Shown: piece after piece, positions 1-12,490 of the stretch | Position numbering within the stretch: position 1 is the stretch's first letter | How the letters are laid out: every line of letters begins with the position of its first letter | Source: Polytrichum commune | Taxonomy: Eukaryota > Streptophyta > Polytrichopsida > Polytrichales > Polytrichaceae | Length of the DNA: 60,000 bases | Assembly: GCA_950295325.1 (NCBI GenBank) | Contig: OX485804.1 | Location: 42,472,001-42,532,000 of the forward strand | Direction of reading: 5' to 3' | Translations under genes and position numbers: made by a program | The notes under the pieces: model-generated | The model's input: only the letters and a program-made list of their open reading frames with translations | The model's database searches: none | What the model was told of the DNA's origin: nothing

Positions 1-2640
1 TGACTGAGTACTCTGAGGTCTTAACTCTTGTCTGAGTCCCACCTATCCTTGTTCCCAGTAAGATTGTATAGGATGGATGCATTTCTCGACTCCTGCCATA
101 TTTCTAATCTCATCTAGTACACATAGAAAACTTCTTACTTCCATCTTTGGCGGTTGAAGGTGCAATTTTTGAGCACTTGCAGCACATAAACTTCAGTTCA
201 GGCTGCATTGTGAAAATGTGTCATCCCCAATCTCCCCCATATGCATCATTGTGTTCTTTCTACAACCCATGATCAGTTGGCTTTTCATTGAGCCAGATGA
301 GGCTCAATGCCAGCGCTACCTTTTCTCTAGCTGTAAAGTCGAGTAAATTGATAGGTGACGCATGTCTCATAAGGTAGGCATGTCTTATTCAAACACCAGC
401 CTTATACAAACACCTAGTCTTAGGTGCAAAATGGTTCAATATTCTCCTCAAACAAACACTTTCAGTATTACTCTAATGATTCATAGGACGGCTCATGGGT
501 TGGTATAGCCTAGAAGTCATTGGCTGTAACAAGCTTATTAGACATGATAATATGTTCCATTTTCCCGACTAAACTCATGAAACTTGTATTTCAGCTAATG
601 AAAGCAAAGTTTCGGTGATTTTGCTGTATTTTGAAATTTTAACTCTTTACTAAAGGAGAATGCTTTCATAATGAATTTGTGGGGATCAATCACAATAATC
701 TTTATTCTAACCGGGTTCCAAGTGTATAGTTGTAGCCTCAAAGGGCTCAAATTAGCCTTAACAATTTTTAACATTCCTATGTCAACTCCAAATAAGGTCT
801 TCCATCTCATGTTTTTTTACATCTTTGATTTGAGTTGGACCCCAAGGAGTTTGAGTGTCACTAGAAGAAAACTTGTGCATTACAATCATCTAGTATAACT
901 TTTCCGGGCTGATGAGTTTGCAACTTGTCTCCTAGGAATTCACTCCATGTAGGGGTATAATAATTGTTTGCGCCTAAGGGAGATCACCATGCAAAAATAA
1001 TAGAAACCACGCAAGTTTGAACATAGATCCACTAGGGAGTGGACTCTTCATTGGAAACCTAAATATGTGCTTGGGTGGTCATATAATAAAACCCCTTATA
1101 TACAAGAATTTTATAGTTGAGAAAAAAAATTATATACGTACCAATGGTAGGCTACAAACTCGACTCATGTATTTATACTAAGCTTTTTAGTTTGATGTGA
1201 AAATGCCTCCACTACACACACACACAAATATAAAATCATAAAATAAATACTAGGCCTTTCTTACATATACAAGTCATTGGGAACTACTACCATATGAGAA
1301 CAATGGATGAAAACGTAACTCGGATGGAACTAACACGTCTATTCTCATTTTTTTCTTCTGAGTCTAAACCTTAGGGTCTCCTTTTGTGTATCTACATTTA
1401 CTTCAAAATTCGTAATAGCCTTTTTAAATGTACACAATAAAGAAAACAAATACCTCTCCCATATGTATATTATGTACGCTAATGTCTTGAATAATACCAC
1501 ATATTACATGTATGAACTAAGGTGAGTATAGAAAGGTGTATTGTTTGAGGCATTAACGTATATAGTATACATAAGGGACATGTATTGGTTTTTTGTAGTG
1601 TGGCTTTTATTGGTTTATTATCATGCATATACAACCATGTAGTTATCAAATTGCATTGTGTTTTAGTTTGTTATCACACAATGCGTGCATAATTCCAAAC
1701 CATTTTGAAAGTCCCGAATTACCTAAATATCAATTGTGTAATTCATAAATTTTACTAACAATCACCCCAGATGCACCTAGATCAATTTGTAATGTGCACT
1801 ACTTGCACACCCATTGTAAATCAAGTTCATGAAGTAACTTCACTCACACCGGCTTGTAGGTGGGTGCACTAAATCTCTGATACACATAGCAAGCAACATT
1901 GAAATTGATGTGTCATGTTAAACTAGGATTTAAGTATATCTAGATGTACGCATGATTATTGGACGATTCCAATCACCAATATGACATACAATAAATCGTA
2001 AAACTACACAAATATGATGATTGGTGATCATGAAATACAAACATTCAAAATTATGGTTGTTGTGTTGTTGCTTTTGCTATTGTCGTTTGATGATTTTATC
2101 CCCACAAGTGCACATCTCTTATTAATTTTGAACAAGTGATTTGTCCAAATATAGTTAAATGTCAATTGTTAGCGACAGTAATAAATTACTCTTGTATATA
2201 GCAAAAATCGCAACGCTTGCTTCATAAATTCTATTGTAAGCACAAGTTTGAAATGTCCCATGTCAACTTCTTCTCACCTAGTCATCGCAATCATTCATGT
2301 AAGTTAATGATGAATACATTAGGAGAAAACTTGCCTATATCAATCATCCCTTGTGACGCAAATGTGTATTTCGCAGTTGATACAACTAGCCACAATGTTA
2401 GCCTACCTTCCTTGTTGGCATTCATGGGTGTCATGTAAGGTTGAGGCATCTATAACCGATAAAGTACAAGAGTTTGCATTTGTTTAGGAGCAACAATAAG
2501 GAAAAAAAAAAATTTGCGAAGAGAAATAAATTCTAAGGAAAATGCAATAACTTTGTTTTTTTCATGAATATGAAAATTGCTACAAATTTCGAAGTGGTAA
2601 AGTAAGGGTAACACATAGACGATCTATAGGTTAATCCATA
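1..2640. other. AT-rich sequence without a recognisable gene
   Basis: Only short open frames (under 80 codons) are present on either strand, with no family motif I recognise. I see no paired terminal repeats, no target duplication and no RNA gene. Plausibly old, decayed repeat sequence. Confidence 0.5.
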
Positions 2641-2700
2641 ACTGCTCATCTCAATGCTACTCCTTGGCTACGATAATTGTCAAACTCTTATGAGGGTAAT

Positions 2701-2964
2701 CAATCACAAGCCACCTCCACATAAACTTTAACTTTGTTCACCTAAACAATATAACTCTCATCTATGTCAACATTACAAGACCCTAGTGAGCGGTTGAATG
2801 GGCACGATCGATTACGGATGCCTAAACCTTATCAATCACAAGCCGCCATCACATAAACCTTAACTTTGTTCACCTAAAAATTATAGATCTCATCCATGTT
2901 GGCATTACATGACCCTAAGGAATGATTAAAGGGACATGGTCGATTATGGATGCCTTGACCTTAG
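2701..2964 (+). repeat. Two tandem copies of a ~132-bp unit
   Basis: The segment beginning CAATCACAAGCC at 2701 recurs at 2833. Both copies share in order a TAACTTTGTTCACCTAAA block, a CTCATC...ATG block, a CATTACA.GACCCTA block, and a CGATTA.GGATGCCT end. The copies are roughly 80 percent alike by eye. Noncoding as far as I can see. Confidence 0.75.
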
Positions 2965-3483
2965 CCATATCTGTCCCATCTCTGGTGATTTGGCACATGC
3001 ATTGCTATCAAGCAACCTAACTTGGGACCACCCAAAAAAAAATTCCCCCTCTTTGCTATTTGAAACATGGGAAATTAGGGAATGGGGAGTCCCATCCAAG
3101 TCCCACCAACACATGGAAATGCTTGGAATTACAACACATCATTTCTATGTGTCTTTACATGATTTCATCATGTAGATCATTGATGAGGAGTTGAGGTTTG
3201 TCCCATTTTTAAAGGGGGATCCCCAAAAGACCATTTAAGATCATTTAATCTCCAACACTGCCTGCACTTTGGGGGATAAATTTTGGTATTAGGTTTTGTT
3301 GAAAACATTCAAAGTACACTTAGTATCTATCTTATAAAGACATCTATCTAGTGTATAAGTATTTATAATTCCAATATTAGATGGCCAAAGAATCACAAGG
3401 CCCCCTTTTAGGTTTTAGCAAAACAAGATTCGAAATTACACTCCATCAAAGCAAAGGCTCTCGTCTGAATGTCAATGCATATG

Positions 3484-3965
3484 CACCCTAAACTCTGTAA
3501 TATCAACCTCCATAATGTCACACACTCTCTAATATCCCGAAACCTTAGGGAACAGATGTTTGTAGTTCAAATCTCACTCCTCATTGTCACAATTCTCTCC
3601 CTTATATCACGAAATTTGTCATTAATACAAACCACCAAAGAAGTCAACTCACACTCTCGCATCGCGCCATGTGCCAATATGTGGAGTGTCACCTTCTTAT
3701 TCTTATTCTTCTTCTTATGCCACTTGTTGAATGTTGTTGCATGCGTTTGCCACATCACCTGGGAAGGCCAAGTGGAGTGGACCACACTAGTGTAAGTGAC
3801 GGGAGAACGAATTCAAATTGTCATCACATCTCCTTTGTGTTATTCCATAATGTCACATGCTACACTAATTCTATAGTATCACACATCCATGCTAACACTA
3901 CAAAAACTCCGTAATATCACGTGCACTTTGGTTGCCACATGTGTGATACTACGGAGTTTAGAGTG
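3484..3965. mobile_element. TA-type MITE, TIR CACCCTAAACTCTGTAATATC
   Basis: The left end CACCCTAAACTCTGTAATAT is matched in inverted orientation by the right end at about 3940-3965 (reverse complement CACTCTAAACTCCGTAGTAT). The interior carries repeated TAAT(A/G)TCAC motifs and a hairpin near 3905-3958 around ACTCCGTA. The right end is followed by TA; the left flank is not a clean TA, so the insertion looks old. The TIR resembles that of the TA-flanked element at 19049-19991, suggesting one Tc1/mariner-pogo-type family. It encodes nothing; mobilisation would need a transposase from elsewhere. Confidence 0.6.
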
Positions 3966-4109
3966 TATTCTCAATGAGAGCACCTACATAGTAATTCTTC
4001 AAATAAAAAGTGATGTAATCTCCTCATTCAAAAGCTATATTGAAGAAGGACCAAGGAAGAACAATGACTCTAGATGGTGATCATTTGGCAGCAAAACCTT
4101 AAGTTTGAC

Positions 4110-4505
4110 GAGCTATAAGGGTTGGTTCACACGGGGTCCCAATCCCAAGTCACTTGAGGTCAATCCATGCAATCTAGCCATTGAGAGCATGGAAGTTGGG
4201 ACTTACCACTTCACATGGGGTCTCAAGTCTTAAGTCCCAAGTATGACGTGGATGCCTACATGGCAACACTTTTTGGAGGTGAGGCCTAGGACTTAATTGT
4301 GTTGAGAGTTGGGTCGAGCAAAAATCTAGACCCAACTCTCCACACAAGTCCTGTGAATATTCTTGCATAAAGTAATCAAGATTCGCCTTTAATGATAATT
4401 AACCATATTTTATTGGTTTCCTGAGGCTCAAAAGTGGGGACTTTGCTTCCATTTTGGGACTTGCTAACATGAGTGAGACTTGGGAGTTGGGAATTGGGAC
4501 TTGGG
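4110..4505. repeat. Possible foldback element with central hairpin
   Basis: A strong hairpin lies at about 4287-4350 with GAGAGTTGGGTC pairing to GACCCAACTCTC. Around it, CCCAATCCCAAGTC near 4138 and the GGGAATTGGGACTTGGG run near 4490 form a looser outer inverted repeat. No clear target duplication was found, so the limits are approximate. Confidence 0.4.
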
Positions 4506-4569
4506 CCCTAAGATCATTGTAATTGCATGCAATGGAGCTGAAAGAGTTGGATGTTGTAGTGTTGAAGAA

Positions 4570-4851
4570 GTCACCCAGGATATTCATTTGGAGTGTATCC
4601 ATATCTCTAGAGATACTAGACTATGCCACTTTTGCTCCTACAATGCAGTTGAAAATGAGGCACATTTCATGTTGGAATGTCCCCTATACAACCCCATTAG
4701 AGATAAGTTTCCATCATTATTTGAGAACGTAGTTCCAAGGAGCCTCAAGTCTTTCTTTCAATTAGACCAACAAGTTAACATTAGCCTCAATCTTACAAAG
4801 GCTACCGCACTCCACCACTGTAAAGAATTAACTGGTTTGAAACCATCCTAA
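4570..4851 (+). pseudogene. LINE (non-LTR) ORF2 C-terminal zinc-finger fragment
   Basis: The frame ending with a stop at 4849-4851 contains a CxxC...HxxxxC finger (RLCHFCSYNAVENEAHFMLE, then C, P, Y), the pattern found at the end of many plant and animal non-LTR retrotransposon proteins after the reverse transcriptase. A hydrophobic, Leu-rich tail follows to the stop. No reverse-transcriptase motif lies upstream, so this is a 5'-truncated remnant, as expected of incomplete reverse transcription. The start is arbitrary: the open frame runs upstream into unrelated sequence. Identification as LINE is from the finger pattern alone. Confidence 0.6.
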
Positions 4852-4899
4852 TATACTTTCAATCCCATTAGCCTTTTCAACAACCTGGACTTTTAAATT

Positions 4900-6700
4900 C
4901 ATTTCATTCACTTAGGTTTTAACAAGGCGGGGAACATCTGTCATGCATAGTGGGCCATATTTGTAGTCTTGAAGATTGGACTTGACATCAAAGTGTCAAA
5001 TTTTTGTGCCACTATTAACCCATGAAGATTATTAATTGCAGGCAAGTATGATACATTGTGCGTAGCAGGCATTTGTTGACAACAACAACCATGTGTTGAG
5101 GGGCAACTTGGACCGGTATTTAAGTGAATGCATTGGTATCAATAATCAACATTAATAATGGTATAAAAAACTTACCCATGGGTATCATGATTTGATATTT
5201 GGTGAGAACAAGTATTTAACTAAAAGTAGACTTTGGGATCAAACCTACACTAAATTAACACTAAATTACTAAATTTTGGGATCTAAAATAATAAATAAAC
5301 ACCCTTAATTCATCATTAAATTTTATCAACAAAAAATCAACAATAATTATGTAATATAATATGGAGACAAAGCCTATATAAAGTGTGGAGATTTCCAGGT
5401 GTCTTGTGGACCAAGAGATCTCCCCCATGTAAGTACATAATATTTTGAATGTATTAAATAATAGAATGGGGAGACCTTCTGGTTCACTCTCTAAAAACAT
5501 CATGAAGGGTTTAGGGTGGGTGGATTTCATGGCATCATGGGGAGATCTCCCGGTGTGGCTCCAAGAGGTCTATTGGAGAATCCACTACTATCACCTTCAG
5601 AGCCACACTTGGAAATCTCCCGATATCATGCCCAATGAAAATTCAAATAAATAAACTCTAAGATCATTTACAAGAAGAAGAATTAATTCCCTTGATGTGG
5701 CCTTTAAGACACAAGCATAAGAGTTTAGAATACAATTGTACATATATATCAAGATAAACACATGAAGTTGAAAAGCTTAAGATGTCAAACTATGCAATAT
5801 ACTTCTAGGAGTTCAAGCCAAAAGTATGTAAACATAAGACTCTAAGGGTTAAAACATAAGACATAAGAGTTAATGTGGACAATAATATGACATGGGAAAA
5901 GATCTACATGTGGAAAATAAAATATATGGAACGCTCTTGATATATGATCGAAAAAACTGCATTGTTGCAATTTAAAGCCGACCATAGCATCCCTCATTAA
6001 AATAAAAACAAGAATATTGATACCTTCAAATAAAAGTTTATAATTGTCAAATTATCACCATGTATTAGTAAGGCATAAGACTTATGCAACTTACAAGGAA
6101 AGGTAATCCCAAGTGACTCCATGAAGTTCAACATGAAATTTTATATGGAAAATCATTGGGAGTGCTCTTGATGTTTACCCTATGCTAGCTGGTTGGAGGA
6201 ATGAAAAAAATTTAATTTCATTAGTTGTGTTCCTTCTCTAATTTTCCTATTTGTACAACAAAAATGTCGTTTGTGTTTTTCCTAACTGTGTTGGAATAAA
6301 GCAAAGAGCTACATTCTATCGACATTATTATTGAATAGGGGGTTATTATTTTAAACCAGATTAACACCTAGATCGGATGTCTAATTAGTCTCCTAAGATT
6401 AAATTAGGATGAATTGGCAACAAACATGTAGAGGTCAGATATTTACCACAACCTAGATTGTATGTGTTTGGAAACTCGATCCTTTGGTCCTATTGCAAGA
6501 GAACAAGCAGTAAGGTATGTAGGTATTATTTGGTTTCCTTTTCATGTTCTCCAACTCTTACCAAACATATTTACACAACAAAAATTGTGTTGCATTAACA
6601 TAAATATGATGAAACATGTGCAAAAACTAGATTGAAAATCCGACTTCGCTTGATTTAGTTATGGTTATCGAAGGGACAGGTTTGTTGATTTCTTAACTGG
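4900..6700. other. No gene recognised
   Basis: Short frames only. A few GGAGATCTCCC-like palindromic words occur near 5400-5620, without terminal repeats that would define an element. Confidence 0.45.
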
Positions 6701-6705
6701 ATACA

Positions 6706-6895
6706 TAGGTCCTCCCAATTGTGTTCACTATTGAGTGTAGAGTACTTATTAGTATTTGAAAACGTAGTCCAATCCATTTTAAACATACGACTTTATGATG
6801 TTTGCTCTTTGATCCTCACCAAACTACATACCAATCAAATATAGGTGTCCGATTAAGAGAACGAGTCACTTGAGACCCATTTTCTACACAACAAC
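6706..6895 (+). repeat. Dispersed repeat, copy 1
   Basis: This stretch shares ordered blocks with 51265-51440: CATAGGTCC.TCC.AATT near its start, a GAAAACGTAGTC.AATCC block, then CTCACCAAACTACATACCA and a TAGGTGTCC.ATT end. A weaker third match lies near 15480-15545. It is an old repeat family with no visible coding potential. Confidence 0.45.
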
Positions 6896-7853
6896 TTGAA
6901 TCCCTCAAAGAGTCAATACTAGCAAGATCATTACCATTTCCTTACCGTGCATGGAAAATGTGCTGTTTGGTTGCCGAGACCAGTTGTGGCGTAGCTGCAC
7001 TGAACCCCAGCAATTCTTCAGCCTTTGACACCAACAAATTTGCATCAGAAATACATCTGGTCATTTCTGTGGAGGTTTGATGTTTTCTTTTCTACGTATA
7101 TGTAGGCTAGTGTCACCAATTAATTTCGAAGCAGAAAATTGGAGGATGGTGTATAAATACACCCACACCGGTCATAAATGTATTGTGGGAAATAAATGCA
7201 GAGAGCATGTTACAGAAACTAAGAATCCAGCAAACTTGATAAACACACATTCACATCGATGTCAAGTTTCAAATGTGAGAACATGTGTTTATGAAGATGT
7301 TGGAACAACATAAAAGAAATGGTAGACTTCATCAATATTCCTAAGACTGCAACCTCTACCCCACACTCACCACAATGGACCGGCTTGAAAACCTTGTCAA
7401 CTCCTGCATCAATGGGATAGAATCTCACCATGCCAGGCCCTCCTACCCTACTATCTTCTTCATGCTGTTTCTAGCGCCGCCGATTCCGCTTTCTCTTTCT
7501 GTCTGCAGGATACATAGGTCTTCTTGTCTCAATAACCTTGCAGTTTCATACAAACATTGCCTCATATTGGCTCACATGCAATTCGTGTCTGCAAACAAAC
7601 ACTTAAGATGTGAGTGTGTATTACCCACATTGATTAACAAGTGTCATGATGGAAAAAGAGAAAGAAAAAAGACAGATCAGTCGGATGTTGCCACCGGCGT
7701 GAATTATGGTGTTGATGTTTCATCTTTGAGTTGGCCTAACTCTATAGTTAATCCCACAACAGGCATCGCAACAAATAGATTTCCACATGGTTGGTTCAAA
7801 ATATCCAGCTCACCCAGATACCCTGACTACGATTGGGTGGGCCATAGTGGTAA

Positions 7854-7867
7854 GGTGCGCCGGGAAA
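7854..7867 (-). pseudogene. 3' tail of the 5S-rRNA-like sequence split by the CACTA element
   Basis: Immediately left of the CACTA terminus is GGTGCGCCGGGAAA. If the 31-kb element and one AAA are removed, this joins the 5S-like sequence at 38852-38955 and supplies an end similar to the conserved GGTGC... terminus of plant 5S rRNA (read on the minus strand as ...GGCGCACC). The match is short, so it is mainly supporting evidence for the insertion site. Confidence 0.35.
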
Positions 7868-7895
7868 CACTACTACAATGGGGGCAATTTAGAAC
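7868..7895 (+). repeat. CACTA left terminal inverted repeat
   Basis: Starts CACTACTACAA and matches the inverted copy at 38821-38848, with perfect identity over the first 11 bp and partial identity to about base 28. AACG-containing subterminal motifs continue to about 8060. Confidence 0.75.
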
Positions 7896-8099
7896 GTTTC
7901 TGGAACGTCCTCATTTCCAACGAAATCTGTTGGCATACATTTGTAACAACTCTAGAACACACCACTACATCGTAAAATGTGTAGAATACTTTCATTTTAG
8001 CAACATTTTTGTAACGTTTCGGCGATATTTTTTTCCGTTCGAATTTCCAACGGTTCTCATATGGTTGTCTGATATAATTTCAATATAATCACCTCATTT

Positions 8100-10430
8100 T
8101 CCATTGGTTTTTGTTGCAATCTTGTAATATTTTTTATTTTATTTTCATATATATCACAATCTTGAAAGAGATGCAAGTATGCTGATATACAAATATTTTC
8201 GTATCGTTATGCTGATGGATTGTGTGCAGATATATGGCAAAATCACAATTCCTTTGTGTTGTGATTAATTGACATTAAGAGTGATTTTAGGTTGTCGTGT
8301 TGAACACCACAATGCATTATGGAGCATTGATAGAAAATCCATTTATAATTACATACTATGTAGTGTGCCAAGTGCACATGCATTCAATTTAAGTTCACAT
8401 CAATGTGCAAACGTGTGTTTAGGGAAGCATTCTTTAGGGCCCAATTATAAATGTGTGGGTGATTTTATGCCAACCTCTTTATTTGCAAAAATGGCAAATG
8501 ATACTATTACAAACATTCATATGTCTACTTCCAAGGTCGGCAAAAGTATACGTACAGTCCCTCATGAGTGTACTCCCCGGATATGCATAGGGACCAATCA
8601 TGGTGTTCATATGCCTACAATAGCCATGGAGCATCCATGGAAAATTTCAAAGTGAATTTAATAATTAGAAGTACAACACAAACCATGGGGTTTCAAGATT
8701 TTCAATCCCGAATGCATTTCCAGAACGTGTCACTGGAAAATGAGGTTGTCATGGTGCTGCAATGAAGACAAATTTCCCATCAAATGGGCAAGCATAAAAA
8801 CTTATGATGTTCATCGTGAAACTGTTTCATTTCTTTCAACAACATGGATGAGTTGAAATGAATGGGAAATTTACATGTTGGGAATCATGGGGAAGAGTTG
8901 GGGGTGGAAGGTGAACCTCACAAACACGAAATCATCTCCAGAATATTTGTGCATTATACTCGATTTGAAAAATGAAAGTAAAGTGGGTCTATGTTTCTTG
9001 TAATCCTATAATAATATAAGAAACTTACATTAACAAAGACAAGTTTGTCCAACAAGTGACGATAAAAATAAATATTGTTAACTAAAATGAACAAACAAGT
9101 GATTGTGCCTTGACCATGGTACTGTGAGGTTTACTTGTGTGGAACTTCAGTACAGCAGGGTCCATAGAATCCAAATAAGAGTTATCAAGATTTCTCTACT
9201 TTGAGTGCCCCAAAACATTACTGACAGTGGGGTTCGAAAAATCTGGATGAACTTCACTGCTTTAGGAGGCTTCCATGTTTTGACAAATCGATTGCAGGGA
9301 ATTGGAGGTGTTAATGTAAGGGAGGTCACACCTACTATTGTTCATACTATTCTGCATCTACCATAGACTTTGTCGCACGTTTCTTTGGCCATGGCTTATT
9401 CCGCCGCAATGAGTGGACTTCCAAATTAAGAATATGAGCATGCAAATATTGGAGGTTTCTATGGTTTCATTTTAGCATGAATGATTTGTAATTTTGTTTT
9501 CTTCGGCATATGTGGCCCGTAAATACAACAATTATTTCACACAACAAGCAAGCCCAATTGTGCATGACATTGCAGATGTATGTGCAGGAATGACAATTTA
9601 ATTCATGTGTGGTTTCTATGTTAATTGGGCTATGTTAATCTATGTTAACCCTGCTCTCCATTTCAGAATTGATCCACCAAAACATCCAAGCCCACTGAAC
9701 AATGAATTTTTTTTGAAACAAGAAAACGGTAGAACCATGGGCCTCTGTCCCTTCTTATGAAAGATTGCAACCATGGCTATCCACTTTACTTGTGCTTGTC
9801 CGTGGCTATTTGCTGTACCTATAACCGAACCTTTCTTGGATTTCGTGCTCCTTCTTCTCAAATGCTAGATTAAAGCTATTCATTTCTCACCCAAAAATCT
9901 TAAAATAATTATTTCTATATATAACCAAAGTTTTGTACACATTCATGAAAGTTGCTTTCATTCGGAGCATTTTTCCACACACTGTCTGGTGCGCTTGCAC
10001 ACACTACACACCCATCCAACTGATTCCAAGGCAATATTTTCATGATACATCTTTCATGAAAACTGGAATACAAGCTCATGGCATTTGGACTTAGTTGAAT
10101 AAAATTGCAAATGGATCGAGAGAATCGCATTTGGACTGAGTGGACATACATTCGGGGTTTGTTTTTGTAAATTACAATTATTTCCAAAAACTTCCACAAA
10201 TATTAAAAATGCAAAAAAATATTTTTTCATTTCTTATAAATAAAATTTTCGCTTAAATCAACACTAATTATACATGTTAGATTTTAGTTTTTTTATGTTT
10301 CTTATAATCCACCAAGTTTAAACGTATTGGTGGTCTTGACTTTTAAGACTTGCCAAACTACATTCATTCCTATGTAACCTTTTGATTGGAGAATACAAAC
10401 TTTGCGTGCACAACCCTGGGTAATTTTTAT
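8100..10430. other. CACTA interior, left part, no gene recognised
   Basis: Several frames of 60-130 codons occur (for example 8269-8655 plus) but none has a recognisable motif or convincing splice structure. This part of the element may be noncoding filler or decayed captured sequence. Confidence 0.4.
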
Positions 10431-10435
10431 TATGT

Positions 10436-10510
10436 CCTGATTTAGGTGGGAACAATTTTGCACAATACCACTGCAATTAAGTATACAATTGTTCTCGTAT
10501 CTAAATCAGG
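10436..10510. repeat. Imperfect palindrome
   Basis: CCTGATTTAGGTGGGAACAA at the left pairs with a right arm whose reverse complement is CCTGATTTAGATACGAGAAC. The arms are about 28 bp around a loop of about 20 bp. No target duplication was recognised; it may be a snap-back remnant of a small element. Confidence 0.55.
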
Positions 10511-10632
10511 TCGCACAATATTGTTCTTTTGTCTTTTGCATGTCATGTATATATGACACATGTGTTTGTTCCACATTTGCGTTTAATAAAGATTATATTA
10601 TAATCTTTCGAAGGTGACCTATAAGTGTTTTG

Positions 10633-11193
10633 CACGGGTAGGTCACTCTAAGGCATTTTTGTGCACCACGTGCGGCTGGGGGTTTTTTGTTTTGGGGCTA
10701 TTTACCTTCAAGGGCTGAATTAAAGCCTCCCTATAATTACTTAAATTTCAAAAATGGCCCATTTGTTTGCACCCTTCCATTACTTATATTGTCCAAGTCA
10801 CTGCAATTTTTTGTACTCTATATTCCTTTTGGGTAATAAAAGCTAATCTACTTCCTAACGCATTGACGAGTGTTAAGGGAAACCATGGAAACAAAGAAGG
10901 GTGCAAACAGTAATATCATTGCAAACAAAGTTATGAAGAAAACACATAGGAGACCATAGCAAACATACTAAACATACCTTCTAGGATCCTTATCTTCAGC
11001 CCCTATATTAATTTTACAAAAAAATAATGGCCCACATTTTATGTCCATCTAACTTACTTATAATGGGATTGTCTACATTTAATGGCCCCTTCATTATTTG
11101 GAATTCCTTTATAATTTTTATTTCAAATGATTTTAATCCTCTCTATATTATGTCACACGTCGTTTTTAAAATGCACTAAGTGACCCACCCGTG
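10633..11193. mobile_element. hAT-type MITE with 8-bp target duplication
   Basis: The ends are inverted repeats: the left begins CACGGGTAGGTCACT and the right, read inward, begins CACGGGTGGGTCACT, followed on both sides by GCATTTT-like sequence. The 8-bp word GTGTTTTG lies directly outside both ends (10625-10632 and 11194-11201); an 8-bp duplication is the hAT signature. The 561-bp interior is noncoding. It is a nonautonomous element inserted inside the CACTA, so it is younger than that element. Confidence 0.85.
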
Positions 11194-11444
11194 GTGTTTT
11201 GGAAGGTTCAATGATTCAGTTCAATTATATGCAATTCAATTATATGATATATAAAAATATATTACATCGAGAGTATATTAGAGTATATTATATGTAGAAC
11301 ATTTTACAATATCTTATAATTATTTACATCTTCTAACTTTTTTGAAATTTTAAAGTACAATAAAATACAATAAAATGTAGTGTAGACAAATATATTTTTG
11401 AATACAAAAGAATCCAACAAATATGATATAATATTAAAATATAA

Positions 11445-11565
11445 TAAATAAACTGCAATAATAAGATCCAATAATGAACTACAATAATAAAATCAAATAA
11501 TAAACTAAATTAAGTAAACCACAATAATAAACTGCAATAAATAAAATCCAATAAAACACAATAAG
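11445..11565 (+). repeat. AT-rich short tandem array
   Basis: Variants of AATAAACTGCAATAATAA and AATAAAATCCAATAA repeat imperfectly over about 120 bp. It lies at the 3' end of the minus-strand gene at 11.5-12.3 kb and may be partly its 3' untranslated region. Confidence 0.5.
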
Positions 11566-12280
11566 GTTTTGGGTCCTTGATGGCATATTCGTAGCGCCCA
11601 TCTGGAGTAACAACAACGACTGCATTAAGCAAATCCTTCCAAGGAATTGTCACTTTGAGGGCCCTGTAATTTGGAACGGAATCATGTCCCCACATATCAA
11701 TATTGTATCGGACCAAGCTGGACATTATTGTTTGCTTCACCCTTCAGATTTACAAGCACCACGACTTCTGCACTTTGTTCTCAAAAAATATTGCATTTGC
11801 AATAAGCATGGAATGTTCGAACCATGCACCCCGTCGGTATCATTCCTAATCAGCATAAATTACATTAGCATTGCTCAAAGCTAAGTAGGGAAAAGTGCAT
11901 AAAAAAAAAAATCAACAACCTGAGCGCATCCATTTTCAACCCATGTTTGACAACAAAAAGGATCATCTCTTCCATCGATGAAAAGTTGGGGGAAGACAAT
12001 TGTATGCGTGGCATGCTGCATGTACAACATTGAATTAAGCGCGTCATAGCACCAAACTCGTACATTGCACTGCATCATCCAAGGTTGAGAAATGATAGGC
12101 ATGTGATGCTTCATGAAAAAAGTGAATACTCATCACAAATTCAAAGGGAAAAAAACTTCCCAAAACAATTACCAATGCTGCACCTCCGATCCAGTACTTC
12201 TGAGAAAACTCACAATTAGGGCCAATTATAAACTCTTCTATTGACAATTCATATGTTGTCACTGTATCAATTCCCCGCAC
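11510..12280 (-). CDS. Unidentified multi-exon gene (3' part), CACTA cargo
   Basis: Three blocks read in one phase on the minus strand with GT-AG borders: 12280-12173 (acceptor TTTTTTCAG, donor GTAATTG), 12108-11920 (donor CAG/GTTG) and 11734 to a stop near 11510. The joined protein is open, with segments such as VRGIDTVTTYELSIEEF, a Trp/Cys/Met-rich middle and LLNAVVVVTPDGRYEYAIKD. I do not recognise the family. The 5' end is not defined; upstream exons may be missing or part of the neighbouring gene that ends at 12491. Given its position it could be captured host sequence or a CACTA accessory gene. The exon model is inferred from frames and splice consensus only. Confidence 0.4.
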
Positions 12281-12490
12281 CTGAAAAAACCAATCTACAT
12301 GATTGGATGTTTGCATGCAATCATTCTTGGTATATGCTCAAGATTGGAATCCAGAAATCAACATAAACAAATATTCTCTGGACGCACGACCAATGTTATA
12401 ACATAGATGCAGTTCGGGGCTCTACAAACACACATTACTGCCATGGCCGAGTTCACTCATTGCAAATCATGTTGACTACATAGTCTTCAG

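Noticed and set aside
858-900. CACTAGAAGAAAACTTGTGCAT as a possible CACTA terminus
   Set aside because: No matching inverted end or 3-bp duplication was found nearby.
7375-8088. Plus-strand open frame of 237 codons
   Set aside because: It runs straight through the CACTA left terminus at 7868 and has no recognisable motif, so it is most likely a chance frame.
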